From the NCBI GenBank assembly GCA_964574335.1, contig CAZNNH010000006.1, positions 29,119-93,118 of the forward strand: 64,000 nt of DNA. The letters are read 5' to 3'. The position numbers and the translations under genes are program-made. The notes beneath the pieces were generated by a model, which was not told the DNA's origin, did not search any database, and worked only from the letters and a program-made list of their open reading frames with translations. The DNA is from CAZNNH01 sp964574335. Lineage in GTDB: Bacteria; Acidobacteriota; Vicinamibacteria; Fen-336. Below are positions 7,896 to 16,567 of this stretch, piece after piece. Numbering within the stretch: position 1 is the stretch's first letter; every line of letters starts with the position of its first letter.

Positions 7896-10523
7896 CTATC
7901 GCGCCGATGACGGGTCGCCCGTCGACTCGATCGACCGGAGCATGGCGCGCACGAAGGCCCGGGAGCCATCGTCCCCTCCGGCGAGGCTGAGGGCGGTGAT
8001 CAGGGCCTGTCGGGCCTCAGCGGTACGCCCCAGCCCGTCGAGGACCTGGCCCAGCAGCTTGTATCCCTCGAAGGTCGGCTCGGCGGCGTTGGCGCGCGCG
8101 CACAGCGCGAGCGCCTCCCGGTGCTCGCCCACCGTGAACAGGGAGGCCGCCTGCTCCAGGTCGACCTCCACGGTGGAGCCGAAGCCGGAGAGGTGACGCG
8201 AGAGGTCGGGCGGGTGCCGCTCGAAGGCGGCGGTGATCTCACCCAGACGGTCCAGGTAGAGGCAGCGCGGCGCCTGGAGCTCGAGGTGCATGTTGTCGTC
8301 GGTGTTGATCGGGGCCGATCCCGTGAAGGCCCCGCTCGTGGCCGGGTCGAGGGCGAGCCGGGAGAGGAGGTCGAACGGGTGGCGGATCCCCACCGACGCC
8401 AGGGTCCCCGACCGCCGTGGGTCCCGCAGCAGGTCCCGCATCCGCGGACCCGAGAACTGGATCGGCCGGCGGGAGCCCAGCAGCAAGGTATCGCGGCGGC
8501 TCGACAGCCGGAACACCAGGTGCTCCGGGAACACGCTGCGGAACGTGGCCACCAGAGACTGCACCAGGGGCTCCGACATCCCGTAGAGGTGGAACCACTG
8601 GCACAGCACGCCGTCCTCGCTCAGCCGGGCGGCGACCAGGCGGAAATAGTCCTGGGTGAACAGGTTGGCCTCGCCGGTCTGCCACGGGTTGGAGGGCTCG
8701 GCGATGATCACGTCGTAGCGCACCGCGCTGCGGCGCAAGAGGGCCCGAGCGTCGCCGATCGCGAGCCGCAGCCGGGGATCCGAGAGCGGCTGCCCGTTGA
8801 CCGTGTCGAAGTAGTGGGAGGCGGCCACCACCGCCGGCTCGATCTCGAAGGCGTCCACCCGGGCCACCGGATAGGAGAGCGCCGCCCCTGCGGTCACGCC
8901 GCTGCCCCAGCCGATCACGGCGACCCGCTGGGCAGGACGCAGGAGCAACGGCAGGTGGGCCGCCAGCAGCTGGGTCTGCATGTCCCCGGGCCCGGTGGAG
9001 GCGTCACTCTTGCCGTTGATCCGAAGGATCCGGGTGTTCCCGATCTGGTGGACCGCCACGCTGGCGGTGGCCCCGTCCCGGTAGAAGAGGAGCTGATGGG
9101 CCTCGACCACCTCCCTGAGACCCTGGTCGTTCTGGTCGGCGTAGTACGGCAGGTTGGCGTAGAAACCGATCCCCTTGGTCGTCTCGATCCCTCGGGGCGC
9201 CACCAGGAGGACGAACAGCAGCGCCAGGGCGAAGGCGACTCCCGGGGCGGGAAGCCGCCGTCGTGGCCAGACCACCAGCACCAGGGCGGCCAGCAGGGCC
9301 ACGGACGAGGCCAGGCGCACGCTGGCGTCGACACCGAGGCTGCCCAGGAGCAGCGCCCCGGCCAACGCCGCTCCGACCGCCGAGCCCACCAGGTTCGCGG
9401 TGTAGAGCCTCGACACCTTGCGGCCGACCTCGCCCGCCTCGCCCGCCAGCGCGCCGGCGGCGAGGGGCAGCATCGCCCCGAGGCCGAGCGCGGCGGGAAG
9501 CATCAGCACGGCGGCGGTGGCGAACTGTAGCAGGGCGATGCGGACGGTGCCCCCGCCGACCAGTTTGAAGAGCTCCACGAACAGGCGGGGCAGCGATTGT
9601 GCGAGCAGGAAGCTCAGGTGGGCGGCCACCGCGGCCGCCCCCAGCAACCAGGCCACGGCGTCGACGGAGACACGCCGCTTGACGCGCGAGAGCAGCAGCG
9701 AGACGAGCGCCGAGCCCAGGGCGATCCCGAAGAGGTACGTCGACAGCATGATCGTCACGCCGTAGACCGACGAGCCCAGGGCGATGGAGAGAGCGCGGGT
9801 CCAGGCCACCTCGTAGACCATGGCCGCCGCCCCGGAGACGAACAGGGCCGCCCGCAGGAGACCGTCACCCCCCAGGTCGGCGGCGGGAGAGACGACCGCG
9901 GGGGGAGCCTCCCAGGCCGGGAAGATCCGTCGGCTCGCCAGGACCAGCATGCACACGAAGAGGTCGACGGCCGAGGCGACGTACAGCGTCCGGGCGAGGC
10001 CGAGGCCCGGGAACAGCCAGAAGACCGCCAGCAAGGGCCCGAGCACCGCCCCGGCGGTGTTGGCGGCGTACAGCCGGCCCACCTCCACGGCTTGCCGTCC
10101 CGAGGGCCCCCCGAAGGCCCGCGCCAGGATCGGCAACGAGGCCCCCATGCCGATGGTGGCCGGCAGCAGCAGGCCAATGGCCGCCGCGAACTGCATCGCC
10201 GGGTCGGGGACGTCGACCAAGAGCAGCAGGTGGGGGGTGGCCAGGCCGTAGGCGCCGGCCCAGCCCTCGAGGAGGGCATAGGCCACGATCGGGTCGAGCC
10301 GCGAGACGAGGCGGCCGCCGGCCACGGCGCTGCCCAAGGCCATGCCCGCCATGAACGCGCCGAGAACGGCACCCATCGCCAGCGCGGTCGCCCCCAGCGA
10401 CAGCAGGAGCAGCCGGGTCCAGATCACCTCGAAGACCAGGGAGCTGGCCCCGGTCAGGAAGAAGGAGCCCAGAAGGAGGGAACGACCCGACAACGAGAGG
10501 CGACCGTCCTCGGGTCGGGACAC
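7896..10523 (-). CDS. Fused polytopic membrane/spermidine synthase-like protein with TPR-like C-terminus
   Basis: An 875-residue protein. About the first 450 residues form roughly fourteen transmembrane helices resembling an MFS-like fold. Residues about 470-720 are a spermine/spermidine synthase-like SAM-binding domain, with VIGWGSGVTAG, FEIEP, GDARALL and EPSNPW followed by NLFTQDYF. The tail (about 780-875) looks like a short TPR region. Proteins of this fused class are widespread in Acidobacteriota and Deltaproteobacteria-like genomes; their activity is not established and polyamine synthesis should not be assumed. It is the first gene of the operon with the subunit-3, GMC and cytochrome genes. 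It starts with GTG, five bases after a TATAAT, which suggests a leaderless message. Confidence 0.85.
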   Translation of the reverse strand: MSRPEDGRLSLSGRSLLLGSFFLTGASSLVFEVIWTRLLLLSLGATALAMGAVLGAFMAGMALGSAVAGGRLVSRLDPIVAYALLEGWAGAYGLATPHLLLLVDVPDPAMQFAAAIGLLLPATIGMGASLPILARAFGGPSGRQAVEVGRLYAANTAGAVLGPLLAVFWLFPGLGLARTLYVASAVDLFVCMLVLASRRIFPAWEAPPAVVSPAADLGGDGLLRAALFVSGAAAMVYEVAWTRALSIALGSSVYGVTIMLSTYLFGIALGSALVSLLLSRVKRRVSVDAVAWLLGAAAVAAHLSFLLAQSLPRLFVELFKLVGGGTVRIALLQFATAAVLMLPAALGLGAMLPLAAGALAGEAGEVGRKVSRLYTANLVGSAVGAALAGALLLGSLGVDASVRLASSVALLAALVLVVWPRRRLPAPGVAFALALLFVLLVAPRGIETTKGIGFYANLPYYADQNDQGLREVVEAHQLLFYRDGATASVAVHQIGNTRILRINGKSDASTGPGDMQTQLLAAHLPLLLRPAQRVAVIGWGSGVTAGAALSYPVARVDAFEIEPAVVAASHYFDTVNGQPLSDPRLRLAIGDARALLRRSAVRYDVIIAEPSNPWQTGEANLFTQDYFRLVAARLSEDGVLCQWFHLYGMSEPLVQSLVATFRSVFPEHLVFRLSSRRDTLLLGSRRPIQFSGPRMRDLLRDPRRSGTLASVGIRHPFDLLSRLALDPATSGAFTGSAPINTDDNMHLELQAPRCLYLDRLGEITAAFERHPPDLSRHLSGFGSTVEVDLEQAASLFTVGEHREALALCARANAAEPTFEGYKLLGQVLDGLGRTAEARQALITALSLAGGDDGSRAFVRAMLRSIESTGDPSSAR

Positions 10524-10528
10524 CGGCG

Positions 10529-10534
10529 ATTATA
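10529..10534 (-). promoter_or_regulatory. -10 promoter element of the spermidine synthase-like/GMC operon
   Basis: A perfect TATAAT on the minus strand ends five bases before the GTG start at 10523. A transcript would begin at or within a base or two of the start codon, so the message would be leaderless. No good -35 box is visible. Confidence 0.55.
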
Positions 10535-10637
10535 CCCGCCAGCGGCCTGCGCGGGGCGTCTCGAGAGTGATCCCTTTCATTGATAACGGGTGATCGGCCA
10601 TGGGATGGTCGGCCCGGCCCTGAACCGGGAGGCACTC

Positions 10638-11675
10638 ATGAGACAGGTGGCTTCGATTCTCGTCGGTGGCGGCCTCTGCGCACTTCTCTCGGCAGGCGCG
10701 GCGCGGGGCCAGGACCTTCAGGTCTTCCACGATCCCGTGGGCTGCCTGGTGGCCGACCGCTACCCGCGATTCGAGGCCCGGATCGAGCCGGAGTCGGCGG
10801 CCGCCCGGGTGAGGATCCAGTTCCGGACCGAAGAGGCGGTGGACTGGTACTTCGTCGAGATGAAGCGGGAGAACGGCGGCCGAGCGGGCCTCCTGCCCAA
10901 GCCCACCAAGAGCCTGAAGCGCTTCCGCTACTACATCGAGGTCACCGGCACCGACTTCGAGTCGGCGAGAACACCCGAATACGCCGCGGAGGTCGTGCCC
11001 GACGCCTCGAGCTGCGGGTCGAAGCTGGTGGCGGCCAGCGTCCCCTCGACCGGATCGGTGGTGGTGGGTGGCCCGGCCGGCGCCCCGGCCGTCCCGCCGG
11101 GCTTCGCCACCCTCGGCGTGGCCGGCGTCGCTGCCGGGGGTGCCGCCGTCGGCGCCGGGGCCGTCGGCGCTGGCGGCGTGTCGACGGGACTGGTGGTGGG
11201 GGGCGTGGTGCTGGGGGCGGCGGCCGTGGCCGGCGGCGCGGTGGCGATCGCCGGGGGCAGCGACGAGACCCCTGCCGCCACCAGCCCGCCCGTCACCAGC
11301 CCGCCGCCCACCACCCAGCCCCCGCTTCCGGAGGCCGTCCTCGAGTTCCCCCAGCACTGCGCCGTGCTCAGCGGAGGCCCGATCCGCGTGGGGCAGACGG
11401 TCGTCCTGGGCTTCGGCGTGGGGCGCTGGGAAACGGTCGCAGAGGCCGAAGCCCAGGCCTCGGGAGAGGCCGCGTCGTTCAGCGTGGACGGCGTGGGGCT
11501 GCCCGTCACCTACACGGGCGTGACCTGGCACGAGGGGGGAGGCATCCCGCCAGGATGGGGCTATGCCGCCAACACCACCTGGGTGGCGACCGCCGGAGCC
11601 CATACGGCGATCGGGACCTGGCAGGGACCTTCCTTCAACGAGACGCTGAGCTGCGGGATCACGCCGATCGGCTAG
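10638..11675 (+). CDS. Secreted protein of an unrecognised family (paralogue of the 61855-63552 protein)
   Basis: A 345-residue protein I do not recognise. The ATG at 10638 follows GGGAGG and yields a clean signal peptide ending near ARGQ. The N-terminal domain (about residues 20-140) contains HDPVGCLVAD, DWYFVEM, LPKPTKS, YYIEVTG and a later cysteine pattern. The same blocks appear in the same order in the protein at 61855-63552. A glycine/alanine-rich hydrophobic stretch (about 165-215) and a Pro/Thr-rich linker follow. The C-terminal 100 residues (HCAVLSGGPIRVGQTV to LSCGITPIG) are beta-like, contain cysteines, and are not shared with the paralogue. I infer a cell-surface or periplasmic protein with an anchored or flexible middle. 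It is a single gene between divergent and convergent neighbours. Confidence 0.85.
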   Translation: MRQVASILVGGGLCALLSAGAARGQDLQVFHDPVGCLVADRYPRFEARIEPESAAARVRIQFRTEEAVDWYFVEMKRENGGRAGLLPKPTKSLKRFRYYIEVTGTDFESARTPEYAAEVVPDASSCGSKLVAASVPSTGSVVVGGPAGAPAVPPGFATLGVAGVAAGGAAVGAGAVGAGGVSTGLVVGGVVLGAAAVAGGAVAIAGGSDETPAATSPPVTSPPPTTQPPLPEAVLEFPQHCAVLSGGPIRVGQTVVLGFGVGRWETVAEAEAQASGEAASFSVDGVGLPVTYTGVTWHEGGGIPPGWGYAANTTWVATAGAHTAIGTWQGPSFNETLSCGITPIG

Positions 11676-11690
11676 GAAGCGGTGAGCCCC

Positions 11691-13697
11691 TCACCGGGGA
11701 GGGCCGGTGAGGCCGGGCCAGTCGTCGGTGCGGAACGGAGACGCCGGCAGACCGGCACCGTTTCTCAGGTTGTTGGCGGGGTTGTCGGCCCAGCCGTAGC
11801 GCACGGCCACCGGCTCCTGGACCTCCGGGTGATGGACGATCACGCTGTCCCCCTCCACGGTCGCCTCGGCCCAGCGGAACCGGCGATCCTTGCCGGCGAT
11901 CGCAAAGCCCAGAAGCGGCGCGCCGCCACGCGGGGCGAGCCCCCGGGCATGGTCGAAACGCACCCGGATGCGGTCGCCCTCCACCGTCCTGTCGAGGTAC
12001 CGCGGGCCCGAGGACTCGATCTGGCGGCCGTACACCTCGGCCAGGGCGATCAGGTACAGCCGGCGGCCCACCTCCTCCTTGTTGCGGGGGTGGATGTCGT
12101 CGCCGTTGCCGATGTCGACGGTGACCGCCATGCCGGTGCGGGGCACCCCGAGGGTCAGGAGCTGGGCCTCGCGCAGCTCGGCCCAATCACTCTCCCCGGG
12201 CGCGTCGAGGCGAGCCCGGTAGTTGGCGAGCTGCACGTAGAGGAACGGCAGGTCCGGCGGCCCCCAGGCGTCCCGCCAGCTCTGGATCAGGGTCGGGAAC
12301 AGGGTCCGGTACTGCCAGGCGCGGCCGGCGTTGGACTCGCCCTGGTACCAGATGACACCGCGGATCCCGTAGTGGCAAAGCGGCGCGATCATCCCGTTGT
12401 ACAGCACGGTGGGGCTGTTCGGGTCGTCCACGCCGGCGGGAGGGCGCGGCTGGGTCGAGAAGTCGGGCCGGCCGGGCGGGATCTCGGTCTCGACCTGCTG
12501 GGCCCAGGGTCCGGCCAGCGAAAAGGTCTCGCCGCAGCCGTGGCAGCCCAGCTTCATCTCGGCCGCCGGTCCGGCGAAGCCACCGTTGCCGTAGTGGTCG
12601 AAGACCCGCACCGCGATCAGGTTTCGGCCCGCCCGGACCAGCTCGCCCGGGACCGTGTAGTGGCGGCGGGCCTCGTAGTACCGCAGCGTCTCAGCGCCGG
12701 TGGCGCCGACTCGATTCCCGTTGAAGTAGGTGGTGTCGAAGTCGTCGATCGCGCCCAGGTCGAGGGTCAGCTCCTTCCCCGCCCACGCCTCGGGCAGCTC
12801 GACCGCACGGCGGAACCAGACCACGCCGTCGATCAAGAGCCCCGAGGTCTCCCAGTACTGGGGCTGGGGTGTCACCACCCAGCCGGAGTCGTCGAAGTCC
12901 GGGTCCGCCCATCCCTGCTCGAGACCACGGTTGGGAGGATCCGGGGCGTAGTTCTTGGCCTCCCAGGCCATCGTCTTCTCGATGTAGTCCTCCCGGAGCT
13001 TCCCGAGCTGGTCCTCGGGCATCGCGAGGGCCGAAAGCGCGTCCGAGAAGGCGGGGTCCTCGGCCAGCGCGTTCCGGGGCGTCCAGGCCTCGGCAGGCGT
13101 CCCGCCCCAGGCGCTCTGGATCAGGCCCACCTTCACCCCCAGCGCGGCGGCCAGGCGGCGCCCGAAGAAGAGGGCGACGGCCGAGAACGGCGAGGCCGAC
13201 TCGGCCCGGCACTCCTCCCAGCTCGCCTCCACGTCGTCGAGCTCCGAAAGCGCGGTCTTGCGACCGACCTGGAACAGGCGCAGCCCCGAGCAGCCGGCGG
13301 CCGAGAGCTCGTCGGCGGCGAACGCGTTGGCGAGCGGCATCTCCATGTTGGACTGCCCCGAGGCCACCCACACCTCGCCCAGCCAGACGTCGCCGAAGCG
13401 CAACTGGTTGCTGCCCACGACCGTCAGCTCGTGGGGCCCCCCGGCTTCGAGGGCGGGGAGCTTCAGCTCGAAGCGTCCCTGGGCATCGCCCTGGGTGGTT
13501 GCGCTGGCTCCGGCGAGGCTCACCGTCACCTCCTCGCCGGGATCGGCCCATCCGAAGAAGCGCAGCTCGCGATCGGCCTGCAGCACCATGTGATCGCCGA
13601 ATAGCGCCGGCATCCGGACCTCGGCCGACGCCGCCGACGGGACGATCGCCAGCACCGATGCCAACGCCAGGTGGGTTCGCCACGAACGCTCGGTCAT
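11691..13697 (-). CDS. Sialate O-acetylesterase (9-O-acetylesterase family), secreted
   Basis: A 668-residue exported hydrolase. The ATG at 13697 is preceded by GAGGAGG and gives a signal peptide ending in SAASA. The SGNH-type catalytic serine is in VASGQSNMEM, and the Asp/His pair is in GDDIHPRNKEE near the C-terminus; YQGESNAGRAWQYR is also a hallmark of the family. A beta-rich insertion around residues 235-380 separates the two halves, as in known sialate esterases. The enzyme removes O-acetyl groups from sialic acid or related acetylated sugars. No sialidase or sialic acid catabolic genes are nearby, so plant or microbial acetylated glycans are also possible substrates. Its 3' end lies 15 bases from that of the convergent secreted-protein gene. 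Confidence 0.9.
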   Translation of the reverse strand: MTERSWRTHLALASVLAIVPSAASAEVRMPALFGDHMVLQADRELRFFGWADPGEEVTVSLAGASATTQGDAQGRFELKLPALEAGGPHELTVVGSNQLRFGDVWLGEVWVASGQSNMEMPLANAFAADELSAAGCSGLRLFQVGRKTALSELDDVEASWEECRAESASPFSAVALFFGRRLAAALGVKVGLIQSAWGGTPAEAWTPRNALAEDPAFSDALSALAMPEDQLGKLREDYIEKTMAWEAKNYAPDPPNRGLEQGWADPDFDDSGWVVTPQPQYWETSGLLIDGVVWFRRAVELPEAWAGKELTLDLGAIDDFDTTYFNGNRVGATGAETLRYYEARRHYTVPGELVRAGRNLIAVRVFDHYGNGGFAGPAAEMKLGCHGCGETFSLAGPWAQQVETEIPPGRPDFSTQPRPPAGVDDPNSPTVLYNGMIAPLCHYGIRGVIWYQGESNAGRAWQYRTLFPTLIQSWRDAWGPPDLPFLYVQLANYRARLDAPGESDWAELREAQLLTLGVPRTGMAVTVDIGNGDDIHPRNKEEVGRRLYLIALAEVYGRQIESSGPRYLDRTVEGDRIRVRFDHARGLAPRGGAPLLGFAIAGKDRRFRWAEATVEGDSVIVHHPEVQEPVAVRYGWADNPANNLRNGAGLPASPFRTDDWPGLTGPPR

Positions 13698-13729
13698 CGA
13701 GGCCTCCTCGGGGTAGGGCGCTGCCGCGC

Positions 13730-13735
13730 ATTCTA
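13730..13735 (-). promoter_or_regulatory. Candidate -10 element of the sialate O-acetylesterase gene
   Basis: TAGAAT on the minus strand lies 32 bases before the ATG at 13697, with the ribosome site in between. No clear -35 box is seen. Confidence 0.4.
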
Positions 13736-13894
13736 CCCGCGCGGCGGGTCCGGCGGTCGTCCGCCCGGCAACCGCTCCGCTTCTACCATCATTCGTGATC
13801 GTGATAGCCTCCGGCGGACGGGTCGCGCCCGGCGGTTGGGGAGCGACGGCCCGCTTCGTAGGACCGATGGCCCCGGCTCGAGGAGGAGACAGCA

Positions 13895-15225
13895 ATGGCC
13901 AACCGCATCGGCATCCGGCTCGAGGACAAGAACGCCTTCGAGCGGCGCGCCGCGCTCACGCCCGAGGCGGTGGCCACGCTCGCCGGCCAGGGGGTCGAGG
14001 TGTGGGTCGAGCGGTTCCCGCGGCGGGCCTTCCAGGACGCCGACTATGCCGAGGCCGGCGCCCGGCTCTCTGACGACGTCAGGGGCTGCGAGCTGGTCCT
14101 GGGGATCAAGGAGATGCCCTGGGACTACTTTCGCCCGGGTGGCGCCTACATGTTCTTCTCGCACACCATGAAGGGGCAGCCCTACAACATGGCGATGCTG
14201 AGGAGCCTGGTCGAGCGCGGCTGTACGCTGCTGGACTACGAGGTGGTGACCGACCCTCGCGGCCGACGACTCATCTTCTTCGGCCGCTATGCCGGACTGG
14301 CCGGGATGATCGATACGCTGTGGACGCTCGGACAGAGGCAACAGGTGCTGGGGCAGGAGACGCCCTTCGCCTCGCTCCGGCCGGCCCACGCCTACGCCGG
14401 CCTCGAGGCCGCCCGGGCCGCCGTGGCGGAGGTGGGCGAGCAGGTCAAGAGGCGTGGCCTGCCCGGGCCGCTCTGCCCCCTGGTGGTCGGCATCACCGGA
14501 TACGGCAACGTCTCCCAGGGGGCCCAGGAGATCCTGGAGCTGCTACCTCACGTCGAGGTGGCGCCNNNNNNNNNNACGAGCTCGCCGGCTTCGTCTCCGA
14601 GAACGGCGGCCTGGCCGACCGGCTGGTCAGGGTGGTCTTCAAGGAAGAGCACCTGGTGGAGCCGATCGACGAGGCGGCGCGATTCGACCTCCACCACTAC
14701 TACGACCACGGCCAGTCGTATCGCTCGCGCTTCGGGCCCCAGCTCGAGCTGCTGTCGGTGCTGGTGAACGGCATCTTCTGGGCGCCACGGTATCCGAAGC
14801 TGGCCGACGCCACCCAGCTTCGGGCGCTGTTCGCGGGGAGCTCGCCGCCGAAGCTGGTGGTGGTGGGCGACATCACCTGCGACGTGGACGGCTCGCTCGC
14901 CTGCACCGTCCGCGACACCGAGCCGGGCGACCCGGTCTACGTCTACGACCCGGTCACCCGGAAGGCGCGTTCGGGTTTCGAGGGACCTGGCCTTGCGGTG
15001 ATGGCGGTGGGCAACCTCCCCTGCGAGCTCCCCCGTGAAGCGACCGAGACCTTCTCCGAGGCCCTGCTGCCGTTCATCCCGGAGCTCTCGCGTGCCGACC
15101 TTCAGGCCCCCTTCGACAAGGTGGCGCTGCCCGACCCGATCCGCCGCTCGGTGATCCTGTGGCGCGGACGGTTCACCCCCGCCTTCGCCCGGATGGAAAC
15201 GTTCCTGCGCGAAGGCTCCAAGTAG
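13895..15225 (+). CDS. Lysine-ketoglutarate reductase (saccharopine-forming), interrupted by an assembly gap
   Basis: This is the lysine/2-oxoglutarate reductase of the saccharopine route of lysine breakdown, related to the N-terminal half of animal and plant LKR/SDH (alanine dehydrogenase/PNT-like fold). The first part, from an ATG after GAGGAGGAGA, has RRAALTPEAV, LVLGIKEMPWD, YMFFSHTMKGQ and the nucleotide-binding ITGYGNVSQGAQEIL. Ten Ns at 14566-14575 follow. The remainder continues in another frame (ELAGFVSENGGLADRLV to FLREGSK), with WAPRYP and VGDITCDVDGSLACT motifs. The frame change coincides with the gap, whose real size is unknown, so I treat it as one intact gene. It is followed 21 bases later by saccharopine dehydrogenase. 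Confidence 0.88.
14566..14575. other. Assembly gap (10 N)
   Basis: Ten Ns inside the lysine-ketoglutarate reductase gene. The reading frame differs on the two sides, so the true gap length is not ten bases or some sequence is missing. Confidence 0.95.
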
Positions 15226-15246
15226 CTACCCGAGGAGAAGCACCCT

Positions 15247-16557
15247 ATGAAGCGTGTCCTGGTTCTGGGAGCGGGGCTGGTTTCCCGTCCCCTCGTTCAC
15301 TACCTGTGCGGCCAAGAGGACCTCGAGGTTCTGGTGGCTTCCCGGACCGTCAGCAAGGCCCAGGCGCTGGTGGCCGGTCGCCCCCGGGGCCGGGCGGTTT
15401 CCCTCGACGTCAAGGACGAGGCCGCCCTCGAGGGGCATGTCCGCGAGTCCGATCTCTCGGTGTCGCTGCTCCCCGCCACCGAGCACGTCAAGGTGGCCCG
15501 CCTCTGCCTGAAGCATCGCAAGCACATGGCCACCACCTCCTACATCAGCCCGGCGATGAAGGCCCTGGACGCCGAGGTGCGCGCCTCGGGCCTCACCTTC
15601 ATCAACGAGTGCGGGGTGGACCCCGGAATCGACCACATGTCGGCGATGCGGGTCATCCACCAGACCGCGGCGCAGGGGGAGAAGGTGGTCTCCTTCCGCT
15701 CCTACTGTGGCGGCCTGCCTGCCCCCGAGGCCAACACCAACCCGATCGGATACAAGTTCTCGTGGGCGCCCCGCGGGGTGCTGGTGGCGGCCACCAACCC
15801 CGCCCGATACCTGGAGGACGGCCGGGTGGTCGAGGTGCCGGGGAGCGAGCTGTTCCGCAGCCCGGAAAGGGTCGAGGTGGAAGGGACCGGCGTGTTCGAG
15901 GGCTATCCCAACCGGGACTCGCTCCCGTACATGGAGATGTACGGGCTCTCCGGGCTGCACACGATGTTCCGGGGAACGCTGCGGAACCTCGGCCACTGCG
16001 AGACCTTCTACCAGTGGGTGAAGATGGGCCTGCTCGACCCGGCCGCGCGCACCGACCTTGCGGGGCTCACCTGCCGCGAGCTGGTGCGCCGCCTCTCGGG
16101 AGGCGGGGACGACGTGGCGGCCGGCCTGGCCCGCAAGCTGGGCGTGTCCCGCGACCACCCGGCGATCACCAAGCTCGAGTGGCTGGGGATGCTCGAGGAC
16201 CGGCCGGTCCCGGTCGCCGAGGGCGGCAACATCGACGTGATGGCGGCCCGGATGCTGGAGCGGTGCTCGTTCGCGGAGGGCGAGCGGGACCTGATCGTGC
16301 TCCAGCACGAGTTCGTCATCGCAGCAGAGCGGAGCGAGCGCAAGGTCCTCTCGACGCTGGTCGACTACGGCATCCCGGGCGGCGACAGCGCGATGGCGCG
16401 CACGGTCTCGCTGCCGGTGGCGATCGCCACCCGCCTCATCCTGGCCGGGGAGATCACCGAGCGCGGGGTGATCGCGCCGGTGAGCCCCGCCAGCTACCAG
16501 CCGATCCTCGGCGCGCTCGACGAGCTCGGCATCCGCTGCCAGGAACGGGAGGCCTGA
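15247..16557 (+). CDS. Saccharopine dehydrogenase (glutamate-forming)
   Basis: A 436-residue NAD(P)-binding enzyme. The N-terminus VLVLGAGLVSRPLVHYL is a dinucleotide-binding Rossmann motif, and INECGVDPGIDHMSAM is the substrate-domain signature of saccharopine dehydrogenases; FRSYCGGLPAPEANTNP follows as in the C-terminal half of eukaryotic LKR/SDH. It converts saccharopine to 2-aminoadipate semialdehyde and glutamate. Together with the upstream gene it makes the two halves of the LKR/SDH bifunctional enzyme as separate proteins, forming a lysine degradation operon. The ATG follows GAGGAG. No aminoadipate semialdehyde dehydrogenase gene lies beside it. Confidence 0.92.
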   Translation: MKRVLVLGAGLVSRPLVHYLCGQEDLEVLVASRTVSKAQALVAGRPRGRAVSLDVKDEAALEGHVRESDLSVSLLPATEHVKVARLCLKHRKHMATTSYISPAMKALDAEVRASGLTFINECGVDPGIDHMSAMRVIHQTAAQGEKVVSFRSYCGGLPAPEANTNPIGYKFSWAPRGVLVAATNPARYLEDGRVVEVPGSELFRSPERVEVEGTGVFEGYPNRDSLPYMEMYGLSGLHTMFRGTLRNLGHCETFYQWVKMGLLDPAARTDLAGLTCRELVRRLSGGGDDVAAGLARKLGVSRDHPAITKLEWLGMLEDRPVPVAEGGNIDVMAARMLERCSFAEGERDLIVLQHEFVIAAERSERKVLSTLVDYGIPGGDSAMARTVSLPVAIATRLILAGEITERGVIAPVSPASYQPILGALDELGIRCQEREA

Positions 16558-16567
16558 GCGGGAGGCG

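Noticed and set aside
8121..9530. 469-residue plus-strand open frame opposite the spermidine synthase-like gene
   Set aside because: It is a shadow typical of very GC-rich DNA; the sequence is rich in Gly, Arg, Gln and His with no domain.
11681..11695. GGTGAGCCCCTCACC as a terminator between convergent genes
   Set aside because: Only six base pairs with no T-tract; too weak to call.
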